Source: Linyphia triangularis
Taxonomy: Eukaryota; Arthropoda; Arachnida; Araneae; Linyphiidae
NCBI GenBank assembly: GCA_963978545.1
Contig: OZ021730.1
Coordinates: forward strand, 10,795,796-10,859,795
Length of the DNA: 64,000 nt
Direction: 5' to 3'
Positions 9,966 through 18,862 of this stretch are shown piece by piece (within the stretch, counting starts at the first letter, position 1; every line of letters starts with the position of its first letter). The notes beneath the pieces are model-generated. The model was not told the DNA's origin. It did not search any database and saw only the letters and a program-made list of their open reading frames with translations. The translations under genes were made by a program, and so were the position numbers.

Positions 9966-10057
9966 TTGCACAATATGTCCATTCAATAAACGCCATTAAA
10001 TTCTTCTCATGTCTCTTATTTGTTTTTATTTTTTCATTTGTTTCAAACATTACCCGC

Positions 10058-10233
10058 TGGGCCACCCAGTAACAGCACGTAAAAAGTGCACTATTCCCTC
10101 TGATATTAAGTATCCAGTTCGACTTAATGTGTGTGAACACCAAATAGGTGAGGTTTCTCTCAAGTATTTCTATCAACACAACCACAGTCTTAAATTTGAA
10201 AATTGCAAGTATCAACCACTCCAGCGAAGCATT
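10058..10233 (+). pseudogene. MULE-type zinc-binding N-terminal domain, remnant
   Basis: The open stretch KYPVRLNVCEHQIGEVSLKY, then FYQHNHSLKFENC and QPLQRSIRDL resembles the Cys/His N-terminal domain before MULE transposase or FLYWCH-like proteins (cysteine pair plus HxH). It is interrupted by a SINE (10243-10419). Removing the SINE and one copy of its target duplication lets the sequence continue (IKFHSQLSIPAPT) to 10474, where a LINE fragment is inserted. The family call is by eye. Confidence 0.45.
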
Positions 10234-10242
10234 CGTGATTTG

Positions 10243-10419
10243 GTTGGTTGTATTCAGATTATCTGGCGCCGTCAGCAACACGAGGGCTATAATGCGCCGA
10301 AACTTTCGTCATTAGACAAGCCAACATACATTTACAAACACCCATGCCTACACGGGACTCGAACCCGCAACCTCGCGGTCTAGAAGCTAGCACGCTAACC
10401 ACTATACCGTTTGGTCGGC
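10243..10419 (-). mobile_element. tRNA-derived SINE, full length, with target duplication
   Basis: Read on the minus strand it starts GCCGACCAAACGGTATAGTGG with an A-box (TAGTGGTTAGCG) and B-box (GGTTCGAGTCC), then a non-tRNA body, then the hairpin tail CGGCGCATTATAGCCC...GGCGCC and CCAACC. It is flanked by GCATTCGTGATTTG (10229-10242) and GCATTTCGTGATTTG (10420-10434), a target duplication with one indel. It is a retroposon and not a tRNA gene. Confidence 0.88.
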
Positions 10420-10474
10420 GCATTTCGTGATTTGATTAAATTTCACTCGCAACTTTCGATTCCCGCACCTACAC

Positions 10475-10891
10475 CCCGGAAAAGGGAAGTGCTCCTGACA
10501 CGTCTAAGAATAAGCCACACTCGTTTCACCCACGTGCATCTTCTGCTGGCAGAAGATGCCCCCACATGCAATTCCTGTGGAGTTTATTTTTCTGTTTTGC
10601 ATATTTTAAGTGAATGTCCTGTTTTTAACAATATCAGACGTCGATATTTTAATACGAATCATCCATCATTGTCATCGATTTTACCATCACCACCTCATCG
10701 AAATCTTTATTCATTTTTAAAAGAAGTTGGTTTTTATTGCCTGATTTAAAATTTTAACCATTTTAACAACGATTATTGTTCAATTGTTTTTTAATCTCAA
10801 TATTAAAGAAACTTAATTTTTAAAAAAAGCACTACTGTTTGGCGCAGCATGGCCCTAGTGAAGCCCTTGTGCCATAAAACCCCAACCAACC
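10475..10891 (+). mobile_element. 5'-truncated LINE: ORF2 C-terminus plus 3' tail
   Basis: This 417-bp plus-strand fragment encodes the LINE C-terminal zinc motif (KREVLLTRLRISHTRFTHVH, CNSCGVYFSVLHILSECPVF) to a stop at 10749. A short 3' UTR and the tail TTTGGCGCAGCATGGCCCT...TGTGCCATAAAACCCCAACCAACC follow. The exact 11-bp CGCACCTACAC flanks it at 10464-10474 and 10892-10902, so both insertion boundaries are defined. Confidence 0.88.
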
Positions 10892-10902
10892 CGCACCTAC
10901 AC

Positions 10903-12782
10903 AAAGATACGAAAACCCATTGCCCAAATTGCCTGTACAAGTACAAATTTGGATTTGTTCAGGTCAACAAGGGATTCCTTTCCTGTTTAAGCATAATAAT
11001 TTCGTAGACTTCCAATCAGTAATAAAATTCAATGTAACTGACGTAGGAAATGTAGTTTTTTTTATACAAAATGTCTTGGACATGTGAAATTTCTTAGATT
11101 TTTCTAATACTAGTGCCTAGTTGTACAATTTAATTTTGTTACTTGTGACAACAACTCGGTATTTTTGTTCTCTTTTGGATTATTGTTTTACTTTGCATTT
11201 AATCATAATATACAAAAACAATATTGTGAAATTAATATCATTTTAATTTGGTAAATATTTCATCTTGAGAATTCTAAAGTAAATGTTACCAATTTATCTG
11301 TTTAATTTAGAAAATATTTTAAGTATGAGTCTTGTTTTGATATATTGACAATCTTTTGATTTGCCTTTTGAGGTATTTAATAATACTTCACCCCGTCTAT
11401 GTTTCAATACAACTTAATGTGAGGATTTTAATAATTTCTTTCAGATCCTCTGTTAGAACATCAAATAGACTGCTGTAGCTAACGATACAGTTTAACATGT
11501 TTGAATGATTTACAATGTCTGTTTAATTTTTCGTTGTATAAATTTATAATGAATTATTTAATGGTACCAATCTTTGTGTTGTTAGTAAAATAAAGTATTC
11601 ATTTGTTCTTTATTGAAGTAAATTGACTTCACACAGTAATTATAGTACTATATATGTTGATTGATTTGTTTTGTAGGTCAGGGGTTCTTTTTGTTTCTTT
11701 TTAAGCTGAAAATTCTTAATTTAGGCTTTTTGATGCTTGATTTTTGCAGACAATGTTACAGTACAGTGGAAAAACTAATGTTAGCTTTTTAGACCAAAAT
11801 GTTAGTACTTAGAATGTAATTAGAAAATTGGGTTTCATTAGATTAACCTGTTTGCCAATATAGTTTAATTGTTTGAAGTTGTTTGACTTCTGACATTTCT
11901 TTAAATTTTGTGTTTTTTTCTGGTTTTCATTTCTCTCATGTGAAGTGAAGTTTTTTTTTTGGGGGGGGGGGGGGAAGCTGTACCATGTCTCTTTTTGTGG
12001 GAACAAAATTGATTGTATTATCTTTTCGCACAAGGTTTATGCATCATTCAAAAAAATTTGCCGAGTAGTACATTAATTTTATCTTGCGATGTATTCATTA
12101 TATTGATCGTGTAATTTAGTTTTTTAAACTGTAATAATTGAAGTTATTTTTAAAGGTAACGGCAAATTTAATACACTGACTATCTTGAACTTATGCAAAT
12201 GAGTAGAAGTATAAATCGTGAAAAATCAGTGTTTTTTGTAACAGTAGCTAAAGTAAATACAGTTTTTCTAAATTCAAATAAATGTATTTTTCAAAAGGTT
12301 GATTTAATTCCGTGTTACCTTATTTTTGTGTGGCAAAAATTGTAAGAATTCTGTAAATATGCATTCACTTGGAGAAATTTTCTAGAGAAAACGCTGGTAT
12401 TAAACCCTACAGTAAGCCTTCATAAGTTAAAGGTTTATATCCAGGTTTTTAAAAATTCATGTTTATATACCTATAATCCTTTTATAGAAAAGCTTTTATC
12501 TAATCAAATGTCACAAGATTCAACCACTATTAAAGTCGATCATTCAATATAAAAGATGCACTTTTCTCAGAAGATTAAAAACATGCTTTTTAAAACACAA
12601 TTCGGATTTGGGACCTTTAGATAAAGAACATTCTTTATATGATGTTATTAATTAGAAAATTTAACATCTTTACGGAGCTTTTGCAATGTGGCTAGAGCGA
12701 TATTTTTAAATATTTGCTGTTTCAATGAATTGCTTGCCAAAGATTTAATCTGAAAACATGGGCGCCCCCTTGGATTTTGCAG
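10903..12782. other. AT-rich non-coding stretch
   Basis: No convincing gene on either strand; only short random frames. It contains a T(9)G(14) run at about 11950-11973. Confidence 0.6.
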
Positions 12783-12908
12783 AATACTCGGCAAACAAAT
12801 GTGGGGCAGATTCCTCATGAAAGATGTCAAGGAAGTTAATGTAAATCTTGCATTGGCAGAAGGCTGTGTAGATTTTGTGCAAGAAATACCAAGCAATTCC
12901 CAATTAAA
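12783..12908 (+). CDS. Candidate internal exon of an unknown host gene
   Basis: The acceptor GGATTTTGCAG precedes 12783 and the donor GTAAGT follows 12908. The 126 nt keep one frame open (ILGKQMWGRFLMKDVKEVNV, then NLALAEGCVDFVQEIP) with phases 2-in and 2-out. I do not recognise the protein. Support is splice signals plus open frame only. The opposite strand also has an open frame here but without splice logic. Confidence 0.35.
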
Positions 12909-13230
12909 GTAAGTGCAGTACAGCCACAATTAACTTGGCACTTGTGGCATAAAAACTCAAACATACGGAATCAAAAACTTTCCCAACAGTAATTTTTTTA
13001 AAGTTATTTGTACCAAAATGAATGAAAAGCTGTTATTCTAAATTTTATAATTTGTGTTGGATTAATAATTTTAATTGGTTAAAATTTAGCTCTTTTTAAT
13101 TTTGCAAAAATGTTAGATTACTTATTGAAATTAATTTCCTGATCAAACTAATACATAGTAAAAACTCGATAATATTCACCTAAGTTTTCATTCCTTGAAT
13201 TTTATGAATTTTTAGTATTGTAAATTTCAG

Positions 13231-13270
13231 GAAAGTAGACACATTTGTGGCGATGCCAATCATGAATTAA
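13231..13270 (+). CDS. Candidate terminal exon following 12783-12908
   Basis: The acceptor TTGTAAATTTCAG ends at 13230. Joined in phase to the exon ending at 12908, it continues KKVDTFVAMPIMN and stops at TAA 13268-13270. It is short, so it could be chance. Confidence 0.25.
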
Positions 13271-13384
13271 ACTTCAGTACCTTTGGTCAGTGGCAAAACT
13301 ACTACGTTGGTTTGGCCCTTACCATACCAAAATCCATGAGGTCTTTGATGACTTTATTCCTCTAGCTTATTAAACCTACAATTT

Positions 13385-13520
13385 GGTTGGTTGTATTCAG
13401 ATTATCTGGCGCCGTCAGCAACACGAGGGCTATAATGCGCCGAAACATTCGTCATTAGACAAGCCAACATACATTTACAAACATCCATGCCTGACACGGG
13501 ACTCGAACCCGCAACCTCGC
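13385..13520 (-). mobile_element. tRNA-SINE, 5'-truncated after the B-box
   Basis: It has the same tail, body and GGGACTCGAACCCGCAACCTC (reverse of the B-box) as the full SINE, then stops; the A-box part is absent. No target duplication was found. Confidence 0.85.
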
Positions 13521-13614
13521 TAAAGCTTGTAGCAATCAGGCTGTTCCGCATTCGAGCTCTGATTGTCTTAAGACGCTTTGTATGACTAAATGTGGGAATA
13601 GGGCCTCAAGGCAC

Positions 13615-13815
13615 TTAATCGTCATCCTCTACTTCTACATTTAGAACATTGAATTTCTTACAAATGTTGTACGGAACCACATAGGCATTTATAATGTTCT
13701 CAGCCTTTTCCGGAGAGTATGTTAATTCTCGAGCACGGAGACAGCACCGGAACCTTGATTTCAGAAGGCCTTATTATACCTCTCGTTTGGAGAACCAGCT
13801 GCAGGATTAGGAAAG
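13615..13815 (-). pseudogene. HARBI1-like (Harbinger) nuclease C-terminus, remnant
   Basis: On the minus strand an open frame reads KSRFRCCLRARELTYSPEKA, then ENIINAYVVPYNIC and VEVEDDD before TAA at 13615. This matches the end of Harbinger transposase-derived nucleases (FGVLKSRFR...HNIC). Just upstream, SPNERYNKAF from the typical preceding block is joined nearly directly to KSRFRC, so the part between is deleted or shifted. Non-functional. Confidence 0.6.
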
Positions 13816-14164
13816 GGAAAAACCAGCATCCCCATGGAAAAATAAACATTCCAGTTCCTCAATGTAAATATTAAATTTCAAAATTATATGTTATAGGAAT
13901 GCGATTTTTAATTCTAGAAAACACTTGCATTCTCTATCTTCCAACAGTTGGAAGACGGTTATGAAATTCAGTCTCAACCGTGCTCACGAGGAGGGTTGAC
14001 ATTAGCTGAGTTTACGAACTGTAGGTTGACATAACTCGGTGTTGAAAATAGCTGAAGACTACGACTTTCGCTAATCCTCGAGTTGAGACCGATTTTCTGG
14101 GAGGGGTTGAGATCCGATAACTCCGGGTTGTGAATTCCGAAAACTACGGCCGTTAGTGGCAGAG

Positions 14165-14558
14165 GATGGAATTAAAACCCTACTTAATATTGTTGAAAAA
14201 GTCAAAGCAATTGTGGCGTAGGCGCAGTTTGACCCTTGTGTTGCAATAAATTTTAATATAAACAACCAATTGTGGCGTTGTTTAAAAGAGCCCAATTGCT
14301 TCTCACAAATTTCAAGACTCAAGGAAATAATCCCAAAAAACTGATTCAGAGTGTTTCAACAAGGTGGAATTCAATGTATTATATGCTGGAACGATACGTA
14401 GAATTGGAAGATAGCATAAAAATATCGCTAACATTAGTGAGCTCAGATACCACTAAAAATACAATACTTCTTTCAACAGCAGAGTTGAATCTTTGCAAGG
14501 AATTCCTTAAGTTCTGAAGTCGCTTGAGGAAATTGCAAGAACTTGGAGTGATGAAAAG
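14165..14558 (+). pseudogene. hAT (zf-BED/ZBED-like) transposase, left half
   Basis: It encodes LLNIVEKVKAIVA, then after a 49-bp insertion LFKRAQLLLTNFKTQGNNP and KLIQSVSTRWNSMYYMLERY, a hallmark hAT block, to NLCKEFLKF. A one-base loss near 14515 shifts the frame to SLEEIARTWSDEK. The frame is then cut by a mariner at TA 14559-14560. The expected continuation (YITSSLVI...) is found at 48856, on the far side of a second mariner copy. Confidence 0.8.
14219..14267 (+). mobile_element. 49-bp tail-only retroposon with perfect 10-bp target duplication
   Basis: The insert (TAGGCGCAGTTTGACCCTTG...ATAAACAACC) is just the LINE/SINE hairpin tail. AATTGTGGCG is duplicated at 14209-14218 and 14268-14277. 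Removing the insert and one repeat restores the hAT reading frame. Confidence 0.85.
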
Positions 14559-14560
14559 TA

Positions 14561-15894
14561 CGAGGGCAATTCAGAAACTAACCTCCGATTGGTCACAGTG
14601 CGGGTAGTGGGGGGAGTAGCGCGCCATCTGTGCATTCACACGCTCAGCAGGTCAGTCGGCATCAAGCCGTAGTCGAGTGAACATCGTACCTGCGCTAGTT
14701 TAGTTTTTGTGGCAGTTTGAAATGTGTGCTGCAATAGAAAATCCCGCCAAATGTGAAGTGCGTGCTGTTATAAGGTTTTTTACAGCCAAAGGATACTCTG
14801 CAGCAGCTATTCATCGTGAGCTTTGTGCCGTGTACGGACCAAAAGTTATGAGTGAAGGAGTTGTCCGTGAATGGGTACGTTTATTTAAAAGTGGACGAGA
14901 AAACGTTCATGATGAAGAGAGGAGTGGTAGACCATCCTTGGTGACTGACGAACTCGTTCAGACAGTTGATGCAAAAGTTCGTGAAAATCGACGTTTCACA
15001 ATGGCGGAGTTGTCTACTGATTTTCCACAGATTTCTAAGACTCTTTTGTACGAGATAGTGACAGCAAGATTGGGTTACCGTAAGTTCTGTGCACGATGGG
15101 TGCCCAAAATTCTTACCGACCACCACAAAACTCAAAGAATGGCCTCTGCATTAGACTTTCTGTCACGTTATGAGGACGAAGGAGAACCATTGTTAAACAG
15201 AATCGTGACCGGTGACGAAACCTGGATTAAGTACGTGAACCCTGAGACAAAAGAACAATCAAAGATGTGGGCACATTCAGATTCGCCTACCAAACCAAAA
15301 AAAGCCCGGCAAGATTTTTCTGCCAGAAAACTGATGGCAACGGTGTTTTGGGATGCCAAAGGGGTGTTGTTGGTTGAATTCATGGAACGTGGGACGACCA
15401 TTAATCAAGACGTGTACTGTGAAACACTAAAAACATTACGACGGGCTATACAGAACAAACGCCGTGGTATGCTGACTTCCGGTATCGTTTTTTTGCACGA
15501 TAACGCCCGTCCTCACTCTGCTCGCAGAACAACAGCCCTTCTTGAGTCCTTCAAGTGGGACGTTTTCAACCATCCACCTTACAGCCCAGATCTGGCGCCA
15601 AGCGATTATCACCTCTTCATGCATATGAAGAAATGGCTCGGGTCCCAGCGGTTTGATGACGACGAAGAGCTCAAAGATGCGGTCACAGGCTGGCTCAAGG
15701 CACAAGCGGGTGATTTTTAAGCAGAAGGAATTTCAAAGCTTGTGAAGAGATACGATAAGTGCCTCAATCGTTATGGAGACTATGTCGAAAAATAGTGCAA
15801 AGATGTAGTTGTAAGATGTATATATTAAAATATTTTTACTTAACTTGGTGTATTTTTTTCAATCAACCGGAGGTTAGTTTCTGAATTGCCCTCG
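14561..15894 (+). mobile_element. Mariner element, complete, in hAT
   Basis: This 1334-bp element has perfect 27-bp terminal inverted repeats (14561-14587 CGAGGGCAATTCAG...; 15868-15894) and TA on both sides (14559-14560, 15895-15896). It encodes a single transposase. The left flank is hAT coding sequence; the right flank (TATATATATTCC) is not the hAT continuation, so the right side was altered after or during copying. Confidence 0.94.
14722..15720 (+). pseudogene. Mariner transposase, C-terminus lost to a stop
   Basis: This is a DD34D mariner transposase: N-terminal paired-type HTH (VIRFFTAKGYSAAAIHREL; KSGRENVHDEERSGRPS), VTGDETWIKY (first Asp), HDNARPHSA (second Asp) and HPPYSPDLAPSDYHLF (third Asp, 34 residues on). 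I prefer the start at 14722 (MCAAIENPAKCEV) over the ATG at 14707. TAA at 15718-15720 replaces a TAT that is present in the copy at 48675-48680; without it the frame would run 25 more codons to TAG 15793-15795. The three catalytic aspartates survive. The same stop is in copy B. Confidence 0.88.
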
Positions 15895-15896
15895 TA

Positions 15897-17084
15897 TATA
15901 TATATTCCTTAAGTTTGCCTAGCAAACTTTTTTCAGTATTTAAATTTTCTAAGTATATTCCATCACATGAGTAGTTAACTATTTCCACTAAGGAAAATAT
16001 CTTATTATTTTAGTTTGTTTGAATGATGTTAGATTTTTATGTTTCTGATTGGTGATTTGCATATACTCTTTTAAAAACTTTACACAATTCGTAACATACA
16101 TGTTAGAAATAATAGTATATCGCATCTGAGATTGAAAAAATTTATAACTATTATCATGTAAAGAAGGTTAAATTTAAAAAATATGTCATTGAATATGAGT
16201 GTTACCATGAAAAAAGTTAACTAAATTACTTGTGATTTCCTTTCAGAGTGTAAAAAGTTATGTAGTTTACATATAATTCGCAAGTTTCTTTCAAATTATC
16301 TTAAGATGTTTTAAGTCTTGCAGGCGATTTTCAAAACTTGAATGCATATCTCCAATGTATTTAATATCTACAATTTATTTAATATTTTCACCCAATTCAT
16401 CTTTCTTAGATTGATAAGTAAAATAAACCTTAGTCAGCATGTATTGCACGAGTTAATACGACACCTTAACCTATATTATTACAAAGTAAATTGTCTAAGT
16501 CTTTCTTGAAGTAACATAAATTTCAAACTTATATTGATTTTCCGATTGAAAAGTAGAGGTGAAATTTTTTCTTTGGAGTATCTAACTAGTATTTATTTTA
16601 AATCTCTTACTATTTTTCTTCTATGTAACAATTTTGTTAAGTTTTACCCGTATTGTAGCATATAATCCCACTGAGTTTGAACAATATTCAATGTTTTAGA
16701 TAATAGAAAAGTTTTCAAGTAGAAATGATCTTAAATTCTCCAAGTGAATCATACTTTTTGGAAGAAAATCCATGTGAATTCTACCTTCACTTACTAATGT
16801 GTCTTTGAAATCCACTTCATTCCTTCCAAGTTTTCACAAACATTTCATTATGAAAAAAAAAGGCAAAGTAGGAAAACGATAATCTCAAAGACCTGCTGAC
16901 ACACCACAGCATCACCCGCTGCTTGCGTGTCGATGCTGCTGTTCTTACTGTACAAGTCTCCCGACCTGTTTGAACAAGTTTTAGCGTGACTCATCCTCCG
17001 GTCTAAAAATGCCGGCAAGTGGCGTATCACCTACCGCTAACCTGATTGGCTAATTACCGTCACATGCTTATCATCCCGTTTATA
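15897..17084. other. AT-rich non-coding DNA with a short GC-richer patch
   Basis: Nothing recognisable. The stretch 16890-17090 is less AT-rich and contains GATTGGCTAATT (an inverted CCAAT-like word), but no linked gene was found. Confidence 0.5.
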
Positions 17085-17850
17085 GACGTGAATTTTATAT
17101 GTAAAGTAAATTTTTACGCTAACGCTTAAATTCTTTGCTATAGAAAGTTCAAGTATGTTAGTTTTTTTGTTTTTTTTTCTCTTATATGTTACATTTTAAA
17201 CACATGATGTGAAATTTTTACGTTATGCTTATCTTAGAAATTTTTGAGTATGTTACTTTTTCTTTTATTTAACATTAACCTAAGAGTTTAATTGCATATG
17301 AGAAGTAAATTGTCACGTTAAAGTTTAAAGACAAGATATTTATATGTGAAGTTAATTTTCGTGTAAAAATTCTTTATCTTTGAAATTTTTAATCTGTTAA
17401 ATTTCCCATTATTTAACATTAACCTAAGAAAATAATTGTGTATGAAAATTTCACGTATTGTTTAAATTTTTGTCGAAGAAAGTTTAAGTATGTTATTTTT
17501 TTCTTCTCTAATTTAGCATTATTCTTACACATTTTAAAGATAAAAATGTTATGTGTGAAATAAATTTTCGCGTATTGTTTCAATTCCTTACCTTATAAAT
17601 TTTTAATATTTCTTTTTCTCTAATTTAGCGTTATTCTTACACATTTGAAAGACATAATTTTTATATGTGAGGTACATTTTCGCGTATTATTTAAATTCTT
17701 TGCCTTATAAATTTTTAGAGCTTCTTTTTTATCTTATTTATCGTTGATATAAGAGTATGATTGTACATGTAAAGTTAATTTTCACGTTCAATTTTAAATT
17801 TTTATTGTTTCTTTTTTCTAAAAGTTAGTTAGTTCTTACACATTTCGAAT
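17085..17850 (+). repeat. Diverged minisatellite, ~100-bp units, 7-8 copies
   Basis: The cycle [ATATGTGAAGTTAATTTTCGCGTA...TTTAAATTCTTTGCCTTATAAATTTTTA...TTTCTAATTTAGC(A/G)TTATTCTTACACATTT] recurs from about 17085 to 17850 with ~25% divergence. Copy B has lost one GTTA at its right end (17829 region), a 4-bp slip. Confidence 0.7.
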
Positions 17851-17865
17851 GGTCAACACCGTTGA

Positions 17866-18613
17866 GTGTTTTCGAGAAACCATCACCGATTTTCCCCCAC
17901 CATTTATGAAGATAATGACGACATGTGGAATGGCACGGACAGGTGCACTGCCCGTGGATACGTGGACTTCCTTACCAAATTCGAGACAGTGTTTCTGTTA
18001 AATGTATTTTCTCCAGTGTTTGCTGAGTCTGACATTGTGTTTCAGATTTTACAAACACAGCATATTGATATCATGAAGCGTTTAAACTTCAAAGACTTTC
18101 TACAATTTTTGAACAACTTTAGACAAGGATTTATTCGCTGTGACGAACAAATGGACGGAAAAGTTAATTTCAGATGATGACAAATGCCATAACTGTGAAA
18201 TTGTCGGATTTGAAGATATTTGGGAGAAGACGGTTTCAATTGCTAGAAAACCTAAACAACTAAAAAAACGACGCCAGGAAGACTTTTCCGAAGCAGACGA
18301 GTAACGTCATAAAAGGCTGTTTTTCACCATCATCGATAATATTTCCAATCACTTAGCTACTCGCTTCGGATCTCTTCAAAATTTGGCATTTTTCGAGCTG
18401 TTGAACCCCAGAAATTTTAAGACATTTTTGAGAAGCAGTAATTTTCCTGTATCTCTTTTGAAAGAATTAGAGGTATTATATCCGAATGTCTTTGATGTAT
18501 GTGGAATGAAAAATGAACTGCGCATATTTTATAGAACCGCTGCTTTAAGTGAAAAACCTCCCTATGAGCTAATTAAATTTTTAAGGGAAGATAAGTTTGT
18601 TTGGAGTATCTAG
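17866..18613 (+). pseudogene. hAT (ZMYM1/DUF4371-like) transposase remnant
   Basis: The first block is ARGYVDFLTKFETVFLLNVF, HIDIMKRLNFKDFLQF, then a frame break near 18177. The second block (18319-18613) is DNISNHLATRFGSLQNLAFF, FELLNPRNF, VSLLKELEVLYPNVFDVCGM, ELRIFYR. This is the conserved middle of DUF4371-type hAT proteins. Frameshifts and stops leave it non-functional. It ends abruptly at a polymerase fragment. Confidence 0.7.
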
Positions 18614-18862
18614 TAGAGATCGACGATACACATTGATTACCCTCTGGCTCCAGAACGATTTTCTATTCGGCCCGAAATGCTGTCACCAACGGCCATGTCC
18701 ATTCTGCAGTAGATGAACATCAAGCTTGACTCTTCCTGTGAAAAATTAGTCCCAAATCTTAAGCCTCAAATTAATTATGTCCTTTATTATCGAAATCTCA
18801 AATTGTATATGTCCCTAGGCCTTAGGCTCACAAAAGTCCACCGAATTTTAAAATTTCGCAGC
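18614..18862 (+). pseudogene. Protein-primed family B DNA polymerase fragment
   Basis: About 80 residues in the style of DNA_pol_B_2 enzymes of Polinton/Maverick or adintovirus-like elements: the DYPLAPE motif, then a KLVPNL block and a YYRNLKLYMSLGLRLTKVHR block. A frameshift lies before DYPLAPE. TAG at 18711-18713 breaks copy A, where copy B has GAG. No other genes of such an element are nearby. It is an isolated relic, cut on the right by a LINE tail. Confidence 0.65.

Noticed and set aside
10345..10419. A tRNA gene on the minus strand
   Set aside because: The A- and B-boxes are there, but the acceptor ends do not pair as a tRNA should, and the same unit recurs with a long body and LINE-type tail at several places, some truncated and with target duplications. 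It is a SINE.
11809..12033. A coding region across the T/G run at 11950
   Set aside because: The frame depends on homopolymers (poly-Pro, Lys/Asn runs) and has no homology-like pattern.
13900..14110. Transposon ends from AGTCTCAACC … GTTGAGACC
   Set aside because: The 8-bp inverted words lie ~120 bp apart without a target duplication or matching subterminal sequence, so element borders cannot be supported.
16848..17030. A 60-codon minus-strand frame
   Set aside because: No motif, start context or splice signals; likely chance in a GC-richer patch.
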